A DNA stretch of 64,000 bases, taken from positions 1,054,001 to 1,118,000 of the forward strand of contig RSEE01000003.1 in NCBI GenBank assembly GCA_003971905.1. The letters are read 5' to 3'. Positions 44,028 through 56,965 of the stretch are shown here, one piece after another. This stretch comes from Moniliella sp. 'wahieum'. Its lineage: Eukaryota; Basidiomycota; Moniliellomycetes; Moniliellales; Moniliellaceae. Every line of letters begins with the position of its first letter. The stretch's first letter is position 1. The translations under genes and the position numbers were made by a program. A model generated the notes under the pieces. That model saw only the letters and a program-made list of their open reading frames with translations, did no database searches and had not been told where the DNA came from.

Positions 44028-47000
44028 TCACAACGACGCAGGTTCAGGCGCAGTAGCCGGGTGCGGCAGGCCAGGCGCCGAGGCAAACTACGACGAAAAT
44101 CCCAAAATCCAAGAGGTTAGTTGATAGTTCCTAGTTCTCACACCAGAAGGGAGCACGAAGGAAGTGTAGGGGGAGGGGGACGTACCGTCTCTTCCACCAG
44201 AGCGCAATGTTTCGTTCCAGCAGCCAAGTCCATCAGGTAACACAGTACCAACGTATCTGCCGTATCGGTGAGCAGACCGGTTAAGGCCGTGCCAACCAAC
44301 AAAGGCGGCACCGCACACACTGCCGCCGTGACAAGCGCATGGCCACCCGGTTCGTCTCGTACCACCGCCACATAGCTCGCGCAAACCGCTGCAATCAGTA
44401 CTGTTACACTGTACGTCACGCGCCCGCCCCAAGCGGCGCAACACGCGCCGCATGGACAGGCGCCCGCGGTCGTCCTACCGCACCTCAGCCGGTACTGAGC
44501 TTCGTAGTGCCGCCGCACGGTGCGAGGCCGTTCCCATAGGCGCACCAGTGATGCCCGTGTAGAGAATGGCGTTCGACGCATGTTCCTCCACCACCGCTTC
44601 CACCCCCACGATGAGCGAGGCGAGGTAGGCCAACGGATCCAACAGACGTGCCACCCCCCCAACAGCCGACTGAGCAGGCCCCCCCTACCATCATCGATGC
44701 GCCAGCGCCAGGCGGGAGCGCGGCTTGGCCAGCGGTAGCGGCGAGGCGCACCAAGGCCACATGGTGCATCCACGATACCCCCTGCACAAATGCGCGAGCA
44801 AACAGGATCAGGATCCGGGCCAAGCCCAACGCGGTGCGCAAGAGCGACGAGGCCATCACACTTCCCAACGCAGGACCCAGCGCGACGAAGGCCATGCGAA
44901 ACCACGTGGTCCCCCTCAGCCACTGTGCCCACCGCTCCCTCTTCTTCGTCTTCATCTTCGTCCTCGGATCGGCATCAGTCGACATGCCCGACGAGGACCC
45001 GGTCAAGCTCGCTTCCGACTCCGACTCCGACTCGCTCGACGCTTGCCTCGCCTCCGACGCGGAGGAAGAGTAGAAGTACCAATAGCTCACTGCCGCTGAC
45101 GTGGTGAGTTTCAGCACATTAAGTCCTGTTGATGTCACCCCCCCCGGCAAGCAGGAGGGCAAGACTGAGCGGGAGCGGAGCGAGTCCCAATGGATCCGCG
45201 GGCACCGGGGGAGGTTTAGGTCGCTTGCCAGGGCTAGGACGTGGTAGTGCGCGAGAGGCAGCTACCGCGGCCAGACGAGTGAGAGGACGAGGCAAAAGAC
45301 AGCGAGAGCCACGAGGGCGAGGCTGGTGACACACGCTACGAACGCAAGTGAAGATGGGTCCTGACCACGTGAGCGGCCAAGATCGCCGTCCGACTTGCCT
45401 GCGGTAGCTTCTTACGTTCGGCCCAGACCCTCGACCCCGTTCGTACCGCCGCTACAGCACAGAGCCCAGCACAGAGCGGCAAAAGCCAAGAAAAGGGCGT
45501 GGAGGGAGAAAAAGATCCGCCCAGCAGGGCGATCGAAGCGGCCGCCAGGGCAAATGGGACAGTTGCACTCATCACCCGAAACAGGGCAAGGATGGTGGCG
45601 AATTTGCGGGAGCGACGAATCGAGGTGTGGGTTCTAGCAAGACGCTGGAACACCGAGAAAAAAAGACGCCCATCCCGCCTGCCAGCACACTCGACAACGC
45701 TAGCAGCGGTGCCGTTCGCAACATAGCATCGTGCAATGGTTCCTTCCCACCTCCGAGACCCGGTACCGCAGGGAGTGAGGGTGCCTCCCATGCCCCCAGC
45801 ACACCCAGTACCAACACAGGAAATACAAAGAGCACAAACAGGATCAACGCCCAAAGATCGTGCCTTTCCCGCAACCACGTCGCTGCCGCTGGACTTGCTC
45901 CCTGGGCAAGGCGCGGAAGGGGACGTGCCGGGTAGGATCCAGCAGTGCACGTCGGGTCCCTGAGCGGGGGTGTGGACGAGAAGGAGCAGCCGGGCTGCCT
46001 ATGAAGCTGCCGGTCGTGCTGCGCAGCATGGGGATACTCTCTTGGCCCGCGTGGTGCGAATCGTCCTTTCGTCGGGGCGGCGAACCAAACAGCGCACGGA
46101 AAAACGTAGAGTGAGGACCCGTATCGGACCGGCGCTTGCTCCGCCGCGGCACAGTCTCTGTAGCATCGGACTGCTCACTTGTCTCCTCTTCACTCTGTGT
46201 GGGCCCAGCAAACCGCGAGGGCGGGGCCCCTGATTTGGACGGAGCGCTTTGCCCTGATCCACCGGCGGAGGAATGGGAATGGCGATACTAGGTTGCAAGC
46301 CTAGGACCTGCTCGTCGTATACGTCCTGTTGCAGAAAGCGCTGCTGGTGGACAAGGAGGTGGGAGGGCGCGGGGGGGCAAGGTACGAGCCACGAACTTGG
46401 GCTTTGTGCATCCGCAGAGGATTGCCCCATCGCCCGCCAAACGATGCCGAGGGCGTCGAGTCGTAGAACGATCCACTGCTCTCGGTGGCCACGTGTGAGG
46501 GGTTGGTCCGGCCAGGGGGTCGGAGGCGGTGCTGATGCTGATGATGGTGGTGGTGTTGGTGCTGATGCTGGTGTGGGCGCGGGTGGCGGCTGGAGCCCAC
46601 AGGGCTGGCCGTGCCGGCACTCTCGTCGCCCGAGTAGGACGCAGACGAATACTCTTCGACAGAGTGCATCTGTGCTGCCTCATTCTGCAGGCGCAAGATG
46701 GAGCGGTGGGCGTCCTGGGCAGCCTGGGTGCGGGGGGAGGGGGGGCGCGGGGCATCAAAAAGGGGGAGGAGAGGGCGGGGTCGAGGGTGGGCATGCCGGC
46801 GCGCACGCGGGCAGGGTGGAGGCGGGGCGGATGCGGGGCGTGGATAGGGGGGTCGTGCGGGGTGTCGAGGAAGGGGTCGAGGAGATCGCCATCGTCGGCA
46901 TCGGGGTGGGCGGCGGCGGGAGCGGCGGGGGCAGGGAGGGTGGTGGCGGCGGCGGCGGGGGCAGAGGGGTCGTCGGGGTCGTCGGGGTCGTCGGGGTCGG

Positions 47001-47067
47001 TGTCGGGGCGAGGCGGAAGGGGGAAGAGGGGCGCGGCGGCGGGGTCTGGGCGGCCAAAGGGCAGCAT
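44028..47067 (-). CDS. PNS1: PNS1/CTL choline transporter-like protein
   Basis: A multi-span protein of the choline-transporter-like (CTL) family to which yeast Pns1 belongs; its transport role in fungi is unproven. ATG 47067 opens about 360 residues of disordered, Pro/Asp/Ser-rich tail with a His/Gln tract (HQHQHQHHHHHQHQH, about 46530-46580). The membrane part starts DPTRHVPFRALAQGASPAA and RERHDLWALILFVLFVFPVL. It continues with SLALVALAVFCLVLSLVWPR, LKLTTSAAVSYWYFYSS (family aromatic motif) and FVALGPALGSVMASSLLRTA (family GS motif). Near the end are EEHASNAILYTGITGAPMG, VTYSVTVLIAAVCASYVAVV and TGLLTDTADTLVLCYLMDLA. Introns fit at about 45135-45278 and 44088-44185. The last exon ends at 44028. 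Frame changes are frequent. Confidence 0.78.
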
Positions 47068-47543
47068 GGTGGTGGGGGCGCGCGTCAGGGGGCGGGAGGT
47101 GCTGGGGGTGCTGGAGGCGCCGAGGGGGTTGATTAATGAGTAGGGTTGATCGAGATAAGCTGGGGCTGGAGGCTTACGTCAGCATCCAGGCGATCGTAAG
47201 CCACCATGCATCATGCATCACGCTCGCTTGGGCCGTGTCCGCCGCAGCGCCAGTGGCGCACCTGCAGCCTCACCGGTCGCATCCCCGCGCCAGCTCAGCC
47301 AGCTGATTAATCTGCCACTGCCGACCCTCGCCATCGATCTCAGCGCACCAGGCACACCACACGCCCTCGACGGATCCGCATGCCTCCCCCTTGAAATTCC
47401 ATCCAACTCCCCCCCCAGCGCAGACGAGTAGGATTTCGCATAATATGTTTGTAATGTACTGGCAGGTGGTAGCGGCGACATGGTGCAGAGACAAAAAAGA
47501 GGGGAAACGAGACTAGGGCGCATTCCGATAACGACATCAGGCC
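47068..47543. other. Short spacer
   Basis: Upstream region of the PNS1-like gene and 3' flank of the thioesterase gene. It contains TGA-TTAA-TGA at about 47130 and a short TCATGCA pair at about 47204-47222. No gene seen. Confidence 0.5.
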
Positions 47544-48486
47544 TCAGGAGGAAGGCGAAGCGGCAGGTTCGTCCTCCAAGCTAACAAACTCTTTGACCAA
47601 GCTCGTGTTGAGGAACTGGGCCATCTTGGGCTGCACAAACAGCCCCGCAGCCTCGGCCAAGATGGTGCCATCGATCGTCCGCATCGTCGCAGTGACCGTC
47701 GCTTTGCGGCCCTTGGCTTGCTGGATGTGGTCTGAAGCACAATATTCTGATTGGCAAACGTAGGCGAGCGGTAATTGACCTCGAGCTTGGCCGTCACGCC
47801 AACGTGGGCGGGAAGAACATGGAAGGCTGATCGGGCCATGTTCTCATCAAACAAGGTTGCGATCAGACCACCATGGACCACACCATCGTGTCCACACAGC
47901 GAGCGACGACCCATGCAACAGCACCGTCGTGTCGCCAGCATGGCCGCCCTCCACGGCCGCCCCATGCGCCGTCTTGGTGAGCACAATGGGCGCAGTGGCC
48001 AAGAGACCCGGGCCGCGCAAGGTGCCGGCAGTGAGGTTGTGCTGCCGCCTTTCCTCGGGGTAATTCTCATATGGCCGACTGAGACGGTAGTGGGCAGAGG
48101 GAGAACGGTCGGACGGTTCGGCGCTTTCGGACACAATCACATCTCCGTTTGTGTCACGCTGCTCGGGCACCGACACGCGGTTGCGCAATCTTGCACCAGC
48201 TCGAGGGCATGGAGATCGACTCGACCTGGCGGGTCAGAGCTTTTCCCTCTTCCGACTCGGCGTCGGGGCGGGGTGGGGCGAGGCGTGGGGACGCGAGAAG
48301 CGCAAGACTGGGGGGGTAGAGGGCGCCGCCGGCGTACCCGAGGCCCAGGGCGCCAAGGACGAGGAGAGTGGTGCGGACGGGCCGCTTTGGCCGGGTGGAG
48401 GAGGAGGAGGCATGGGTAGAGAGGTGGGCGCGGGCGGCGGCGCCGGCGACCGAGAAAAGGATTGTTGGGCGCGAAAGCGGGCGCAT
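47544..48486 (-). CDS. Hotdog-fold thioesterase, membrane/mitochondrial
   Basis: A 4HBT-type acyl-CoA thioesterase domain protein, like THEM4 and yeast Fmp10. The ATG at 48486 starts MRPLSRPTILFSVAGAAARA, an Arg/Ser-rich presequence, then a likely span TTLLVLGALGLGYAGGALYP. After RVSVPEQRDTNGDVIVSESA and PYENYPEERRQHNLTAGTLR, the hotdog core reads GHDGVVHGGLIATLFDENMA and VTAKLEVNYRSPTFANQNIV. The end is DGTILAEAAGLFVQPKMAQF and an acidic tail to 47544. Frame changes occur near 48200, 47905 and 47735. Mitochondrial targeting is inferred from the start. It is divergent from AKR1. Confidence 0.82.
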
Positions 48487-49010
48487 GGAGCAGTGTGGTG
48501 GGGGCGGGAAACGCGAGAGAGGGCGCGGCGGGAAGATGTAGTGATTAATGATTGGAGGCACTGATGGTCCGCTGAACGTGGCGGCGGCAGCACGTGAAAC
48601 CGGGGAGCCTGGCACCGGCGGAGGGTGACGGTGAGGCTTGCTTGGCGTGAGGCTTGCTTGATGCGCTTGATCGATGCGGCGCCGCGGCTGCTGCAGTGCG
48701 CCAGCAAAAGCTCTAAGCTGCGACACGCGCCCACCTGTATGCACGGGGGATCGCATTTCACTTTCCCTTTCACACTCCTGGGCCGGCCCTTGCATCGGGG
48801 TTGTGAGGCTGCGGCCTCGGAGGATCAGCGTTCAGTGCGATCAGCGGCCGCGCCAATCTCCGTGCTGTTGCACCGAGCGGACGCTGAGCTAAGCACGCGT
48901 GCGATGCGGTTGCGCGCAGCCGTTGTTGGCCTTTCCAGCGGCCCTGCCCCTTGCAGCGACAACCAACAGCAGCTGTCCGCGGCCTCGGACGCCGCTCCAC
49001 CGCCACCGCC

Positions 49011-51494
49011 ATGCCTGCCTCCCCTCCGCTGCATGCGCCAGCCGCCCCGCCCGCCCCCGCCTCCCCTCCGCCTCCGCCACCACCTCCACCACCACCCCTG
49101 CCCCCGCCCACCCCCTCCTCCCCGACCCATCCCCTGCCCCTGCGCCCACAGCAGGTGCCAGCACCAGTGCCCCCGCCCCCATCTCCCCGTCCCCCCTCCT
49201 TGATCCCGCCCCGACGGTCCACTCGGCTGCCCAGCGGGGCGATGTCGCCACGCTCGACACACTCATCTCCTCCACCAGGCCCGCGCCACCGACCGCGACG
49301 CCGACGGCATTACTCCGCTCCACTGGGCCGCCATCAATGGCCAGATCCCCGCTTGCCTCTACCTCCTGGATCATGGCGCCGAGGTAGACGCCCGCGGTGG
49401 CGAACTCGCCGCCACCCCCTGCAGTGGGCCACCCGTGTAGGCCACCTCTACGTCATCCAGCTCCTCATTGACCGCGGTGCCGACCCTCTGATGACCGACG
49501 CCCAGGGTTTAATACCCTCCACCTTGTTATCCATTCCTCCACTGTCATGCCCCTTGTGTTCTTGCTGCAGCAACCTGTCTTTGCTGCCAGTGCAGCCGAC
49601 ATACCCCCTGGATCTGCTGCTCCCTATCCTCAAGGCCCCCGACCCCGCGTATTGCGCGGTGTGGATTCGGAGGATACACAGCGCCACACATCTCATGTGG
49701 GCCGCGTACCAAGGGGATGCACTGAGCGTGGAGCTGCTGCTCGCTCATGGCGCAAGTGTGGCCACCCATGATGACCTTGGTCTTACCCCGCTTCACTGGG
49801 CTGTCGTAAGAGGAAATCGGCTGTGCATCCGTCGCTTGCTTGAGGCCGGTGCAAGTACCTCGGCCAAGGAGAACGAGGGCAAGACGGCAAGGGAGATGGC
49901 CGATGAACTCAAGTCCCTCAGTGCCTACGACAAGGCATTGGCCGATGCAGGGTTGGACTCGCAAGGACATCGCAAAAACGTTTCTTCAGTCCGTATATGA
50001 CCAACGTCTTGATTATGCTGCTTCCTTTTGCTTTGGTCGGTGTGGTGGCCAAGACATTTGCTCTGGTGCCTTGGTTTGCTGCTTTGCTTTTTGCCGTACC
50101 ACAGGCGTATGCGATGCATTACACCGTGGCCAAGATCTTGCTCGACGATCAAGAGCCACAGTCGATCCAAAGGTCGGTTTACTTTTTGGCCATCGTCTCG
50201 GGCTCCATTGCCTGGGTCGGGCTGGTATGGGCAGTCAAGTTTGTGTGGGCCACCCCGGCCACGGCTGGTCCAATACGGCGATGTTCGTTGCTCTTCTCGT
50301 TTGCTGCTACACACCTGTACCGATCTGCCGTGATGGATCCAGGCTATGTTGGTCGCCCTCAAAGCGAGGTCGAACGGAGAACATTGGTGGAAACATTGCT
50401 CAAGGAGAATCGGCTCAACGGACAAAATTTTTGCATTCCCTGTTTGGCGCGTAAACCACTGCGCTCAAAACATTGCCACATCTGTAAACGTTGCTCGGCC
50501 CGGCACGATCACCACTGCCCTTGGACAAGCAACTGCATTGGCGTCAATAACCATCGCCAATTTATCCTGTTCCTCACGGCGCTTGTTTGGGCGTGATTGA
50601 CTTTGCGTATCTCTCATCTATCTGTATGTACAGCTCTCTGGTTGACGTTTGATATACTACCCCTGCTAACCTCTGTGCTCGCCCGCCCAGATTTGGTCAA
50701 CCAAGTAAGTTCATGGGAACCCCCTGAGCAGTCGTTCTGTCTATTCCCCAACGACGTGTGTCGAGCGATGGAAACCGACATGTTTGCCGTTGTGATTACC
50801 CTTGGGCATGCCTGCAGTTGACATGGACGGTGGTACTACTGCTGGCGCAGCTGCTGCAAATTGCGCGACAGATGACGACCCTGGAGATGAGCAATCTTGG
50901 TCGCTACGGCTTTATGGGCGGGGCGGTACCAGCATGGCATCGCAAACCAACTTTGTGGCACAACGTCAAGGGGCCACGGGCGTAGCTGGCTCGCCCGAAG
51001 GCTCGGATACTGGCGCGAACGCGGGACAAGCCCAGGACCACCACCACACCACCCCTGGCTTTCGGCAGACGATGGCTGGCATGGGCGGGTGCCTGCTCCG
51101 TGTTGTCGGGCTCGACCTCTACACCCGCGGCAAGGCTGGCGAGGGCCTACGTCGCGCAGGCAAAGGCGGCAATCCATTTGACCTTGGTCTCGTTGCCAAT
51201 TGCCGCGACTTTTGGACGCGGGGAGACGAGCTGGGAGTGGATTATACCAAACTGTACGACGTGCCGCCGCAAGGGTTTGCTGCGGTGGTCAAAGAACGCA
51301 AGGCGATGCACCGCTCCGACCCATCCCCGTTCTTCCACCACCGCCGGATCAAGTTGTTACCTTTGACCAGCCAAGATGTGGATGCGGAGCGACCGAGAGA
51401 CACTCCGAGGCAGCGCTGGACCTTGCGCTCGCCGTTTGGTGGTGTGCGAGATTCCAGTCGCGGCCAGTACGCTCACCTTGCCTCGGAAGTATGA
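49011..51494 (+). CDS. AKR1: Ankyrin palmitoyltransferase AKR1
   Basis: AKR1 is a Golgi S-acyltransferase with N-terminal ankyrin repeats and a DHHC domain; in yeast it palmitoylates Yck kinases. ATG 49011 gives a Pro-rich tail. Ankyrin repeats follow: [79 protein letters not shown] and [20 protein letters not shown]. After several spans, the cysteine-rich domain reads [20 protein letters not shown] and [20 protein letters not shown], with the catalytic DHHC. Then come [53 protein letters not shown] and [20 protein letters not shown]. Introns fit around 50625-50691 and 50703-50816. Frame changes occur near 49240, 49510, 49985, 50590 and 50930. Confidence 0.93.
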
Positions 51495-51913
51495 AGTATG
51501 ACCCACGCAGCGCTTTGCGCCTCGTGCTGCCGTGTGCTATGGCTATGTATGACGCATGACGCGCGTCGTCCAAAGAGATGCTTGGCGCCCGGGTGCCGGC
51601 GGGCTAGTCGGTCTGCTGCCCTGCTTTACTTGGAGAAGGGTGTGGTGGACGCTGGTCCAGAGGCGCTAGTAGGCAGTAGGCATAGGATCGATGACAGTCG
51701 CGTGCGAGGCAAGGGCGGGCGTGGGGCTGAGGGCGAGGCGAGTCGATGCATTGGCTGCGCAGGGGGCGGGCCCCTTCTGGGGAGCAAGGTGGAGCAGCCT
51801 GGGCCTCCTTGACCTCCCTTGGAGTGTTGGCGGGGAGTGTTTGGCGGCTGAAGCTCCCAAGGGGCGCAAGGGGACTGGACCGGTGGACGTGTGCACGTGT
51901 GCACGTGCGGGGG

Positions 51914-51934
51914 TGACATGTGACATGTGACAAG
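51914..51934. repeat. TGACATG heptad array (3 units)
   Basis: TGA recurs at 51914, 51921 and 51928; the first two units are TGACATG and the third TGACAAG. Confidence 0.8.
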
Positions 51935-52227
51935 GCCAGCATTGGGCACTGGGCGCCGAGGCGGCGGACTTAAACCCCGGAATTTGTCAATCGGCGAGGC
52001 GGCCGGCGCACCAGGGCAGTGTGCCTGCTCCCTGTGAATGGCAAGCGGGCGCGGAGAAAGACCGCAGGAGTGGCAATTAATTCTTCCCTCTGGCGGCTCG
52101 GAGCTGGCAGCTGGGCCGCCCCGACCCGCGCAACGCTTCAAATAAGGCTGCTGCCAACAACCCCGGGCGAGTTGGTTGTCTACCACCTTCTGCTCTGCCC
52201 TTGGCGCCTTGTAGCAGCCGTTTGTCT

Positions 52228-52263
52228 TTCCGTTCGTCCGTCCGTTCGTCTGTCCGTTCGTCT
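52228..52263. repeat. 12-base repeat in DAHP synthase leader
   Basis: Three near-identical units of GTCCGTTCGTCT (first unit TTCCGTTCGTCC) end 19 bases before the ATG at 52283. Position suggests the mRNA leader or core promoter; a pyrimidine-rich initiator or leader element is possible. Confidence 0.75.
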
Positions 52264-52282
52264 GGTCTGTCCATTTGTCGCT

Positions 52283-53381
<1,099 letters not shown>

Positions 53382-53949
53382 ACGAGGGCGATTCGTTGGC
53401 CAACTCGGTTTCCTCTCTCCCTCCCGTACCGAGGGCGGGATCAACGATGCGTTCCTCGCTTCCCATCCGGCACCCTCGCCCCGTCGGGCCAACAGGGATT
53501 TAACGATGCTCTGTTGAGTACGCTGGGCAAATCAGCCGAGTGAACTGAGAGGCCGTGTTACTTTGTATCTCCCCTCCCCTTTCCTTGGCCAAGGCGCTGT
53601 GCTGTGATGCATTTTTGCAGTCTACGCTATGGATGCTCGCTGTGGATAGTATCCTCTGGGTGTATGGACCCGGACCCGGGTCAAGGAGATGCAGTGGCAG
53701 TTGCATAGCATTCCAACTGCCCCGCCAGCACGCTATTTGTCAGTATGATGACGCCTCCACCAGAAAATGGACCAAGATAATGAGCAGCAAGTCTGCGGGT
53801 ATGGATAAAACAAAGAGGTAGTGGACTGGGAGGAGGAGGAAAGGGAGAAAGAGATGCCATGGGATGACATGAGATGAGATGGCATGAGAGTGACGATGAA
53901 AATCCTGCACTTTGAAGACCAAGGCCAAGGCAAGACAGTACCCAGCAGC

Positions 53950-56206
53950 GTTCATGGTACGTTCTTTTGTTTTCCCGACTGGGAGAAGGCCGAGTGCGAA
54001 CGCGGATCCTAGGTGTGTCCAGCGTGGATTTGGCGCCTGCAACGCGTCGAGGAACCCAAGCGCCTTGCGGGGGGATCTGGCCACCTGAGTCGCGGGAGGA
54101 GCAGTCGAGTGCCGCCTCGGGCCGGACGAGGTGGGGGGTGAGAGGGAGCACAGCCACCACGGAGGCCCCCCACATAGGAAATAGTTGCTCATCGATCCCC
54201 ACCTCCCTCGGCCAGCATCAGCCAAGGGACCATCTAACGCATCACTTTGACCTTGGTTGAGCACGGGACTGGACGGACCACTGCCCGCCTTGGCGTCATC
54301 GTGGTTGACAAAAAGCCAAGACCGCGCCAACTCGTCCCCGCTATCTTTTTGCTCGTTGGCCAGTCCTCCCGGCGGGGGGATGTACCCTGCCGATTCATCG
54401 CCGTCACAGCTAACCGCCGCAAACTCGCGGTGCCAGCGGCAAAGCAGCGCCTGAGGCGGCGATGCTCTTGCCCAGCGCAGCACGTGGCTCGTCCAACGTG
54501 GCAGCCAAACGTGCCGACACACCTTCAAGGACCGACAAGCGCCGTTCAAATGGATGCTGAATCCCTTGTCCCGTCGGGTCGATCGGGTGGATGCTTCCAG
54601 ATGTGATAGGCAGGCGTTTTGCCAACCGCACGACAGAACACCGACCAAAATGGGAGATAGCCAGAGTGGCGCTGCTCATCTCAGCAGTGGCAGGTGCAGT
54701 AGCTGGTTCCGTAGGCGACATTGGCCTGTGCAAGGTCGGGTCGGTGGGGTGTGCCGGGACAGTGGCGGGCCACCGGACCCAGAGAGGCAGGCACGGATGT
54801 ATACCATCAGAGGGCACTACAGTGGCAGTCCCTCCCGAGGAAGCCTCGACTCCTCGGCTTGACGAGTGGCCATCAACAGCGAGGTAATGTACCTTTGAAA
54901 TCGTTTCCCGAAGCCATTCGTCCGAGCCACGGAAGCCCAGGGCAGGTCTGGTCCGGCTTGGTGGTATCCCACCCTTCCAGCACAGCTGGAATGATCTCCT
55001 CCTCCATCCAGCGCTTGTCGGCTGTGGTGAGCAAAACCGCCTGTTGCAGCTCCAGGGAGTCATTGGACGCGGGGCAGAGTACACTCGACTCTATGCCAAG
55101 GGCGGAGGGGGGTTGTGAGATGGAGGAGAGGTAGATGGTGAAGGGTGAACGTTGGGATTGGGGTTATGAGAGGGAGAGCTTGGTGCATCCCCAGACTCGT
55201 CCAGGCTGCAGCAGATGATGGACATGTCCTCAATGTTGACGATAACGTCAATGCTGATATCTTGCTGACTTAACACGATCGGATTGCTTGTCCTACCAGC
55301 CAAGAGGTAGCTTTGAGAGAATCAAGGTGCTGTAATGGAGGTACGGATGAAAAATGGCGTTGCCACTAAAGATTGGCACAGTCTGGGGGAACCAGGTGGA
55401 CAAATGGGTTGGGCCTCGGCACAGTCGTCCAGGTGGGTCATCAAGCCTGGGAAGCAGGAAACCAAAGAATATTGTGCCATACACAACTTCTCAATTGGGT
55501 ATCCGAGAACAAATTCTCCGCTGGAGTAGATGAGCTTGAGGAGGATGAGCGTGTGGCTCCTCCACTCATACACAAAGCGGCGCAGGTTGGTCCCCATGCC
55601 CAAGGCGATATCTAACAAGCGCAGTGAGGTGGGCAAGGACAAGATGGAGGGCTGGACTCCCGATCCCATCGAGTCGGTCGGTATGGGCAAGCTGGGGTTG
55701 GATTCGATTCCTTGAGCGATTGACGCAGAGCTGCTTCCAGCGTGCTCTCGAGGCTGTGGCTAAAGTCAGCAAGCAGCTCGCGATCGTTCAAGTCGCCTGG
55801 TGAAAGTAAGCACGTGTCACAATGGCTAGCTTGTCCTGCACCGGATGGAAGACGGAGCGCGAGTGAGGATCACAACTGCCTTCTGGATGGTGGAGCGGGT
55901 CATGCCCGTTTTAACCTTTAGTTGCGACACGGCACTTGCCTGGTGCAAGAGACACCAAAGATGGTGCCACCAGGGCGGATGGGATGCTGTGCATATGAAA
56001 GAAACAAAAGTCCTCTTCCAGACGGTTGCTACCGTCGGGCAGGGCAAAAAAGGAAGGTCGTTCATCAGCTGGGGATCGTCGCCCAACGAGTCGGGATACG
56101 TCCACTCCACTTGCGGGCCGACCTGGTGGTGGAAGTTGACTACCGCCACGCCGACCACCAAGGGGAGGGTGGAAGTGGCAGGAGCAGGACCAGGGACGGT
56201 GGACAT
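53950..56206 (-). CDS. AVL9: AVL9 late-secretory transport protein
   Basis: A protein of the AVL9 family, with a DENN-like fold, acting in exocytic traffic from the Golgi. ATG 56206 starts MSTVPGPAPATS, then VVGVAVVNFHHQVGPQVEWT and YPDSLGDDPQLMNDLPFLPC. Next come VKTGMTRSTIQKAVVILTR, IVTRAYFHQADLNDRELLAD, and LRRFVYEWRSHTLILLKLIY with GYPIEKLCMAQYSLVSCFPG. Later parts are LVGRTSNPIVLSQQDISID and VIVNIEDM, a Pro/Ser loop, then LLTTADKRWMEEEIIPAVLE and FRGSDEWLRE. A C-terminal helix reads RRLSVLEGVSARLAATLDEP. Frame changes are frequent, about one per 200 bases. The exact 3' end is uncertain between 53740 and 54450. It is divergent from the SMN-like gene. Confidence 0.85.
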
Positions 56207-56965
56207 GGCGTGGCTGGCTCCCTTGGCAGGGGTGGCCAGAGAAAGAGAGGTGGTGAGCGCAGCCGTGGTGGTTCGACCGACGATCCCCGTCCCCTTGAGT
56301 TGGTTCTGCCTGTAGCGCCTCCCGTGTCCTCCTAAGTCGCATATGCTCGCATGCGTCATGCGTCCTCTCACAGGGGCTGCGCGCTTGCGCGGGCGGGCTG
56401 GGTGAACGTTTCAAATACGGTCAGCTAATTGTAGTCCGCCCCACTTTACCATCACGTGGTCTACATGGCCAGCTGCTAGGCGCTCGCCGGACTGGGGCCT
56501 GGGCTGCGTAAGGCCCAAAGCCTACTTAATACCATACACAGGGACTGCCGATTACCGAGGATGGACTGCCCTCCATTCTCAGCAGGCCGTCTGGGGCCCT
56601 AAGGCCAGGGAATGCATTGCTACTGCCCCTCATCATGCCAGTCAGGCCTCAGACCAGGGGGCGGGGGTGCATAACGGATCGTGGGGTTCGGCTGGAACGG
56701 CAGAATGGTGCTTGGGTGGGATCCAACGCTCCTGAGACGCACCCGCAAGTTGGCGCCCATCCGTTTCAAACCAGCGCACGCTGCGCGTGTGCAGCGCACA
56801 GCCTTCCGTTTAAATGCATTGACGCGTCGCGCGCGCGTCCGGCGTGGCCAGATTACATAAGCCACGACGCGTCGCCGGTGGTCGGCCGTCCATGGCAGCC
56901 CAGCGCACCGCGCCCATCTCGGGGTTTGATCCTCCCATCGGCTGTTGCTCTCGCCTGCTGCTGCC

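Larger units (their letters stand above)
51495..52282. other. Spacer and DAHP synthase promoter
   Basis: No conserved coding sequence. It holds a TGACATG heptad array at 51914-51934 and a 12-base repeat just before the DAHP synthase start. Long minus-strand open frames here are GC-rich shadows. Confidence 0.5.

Noticed and set aside
46273-47143. Long Gly-rich plus-strand open frames
   Set aside because: They are antisense to the Pro/Asp-rich N-terminus of the PNS1-like gene and show only Gly/Val/Ala bias with no domain.
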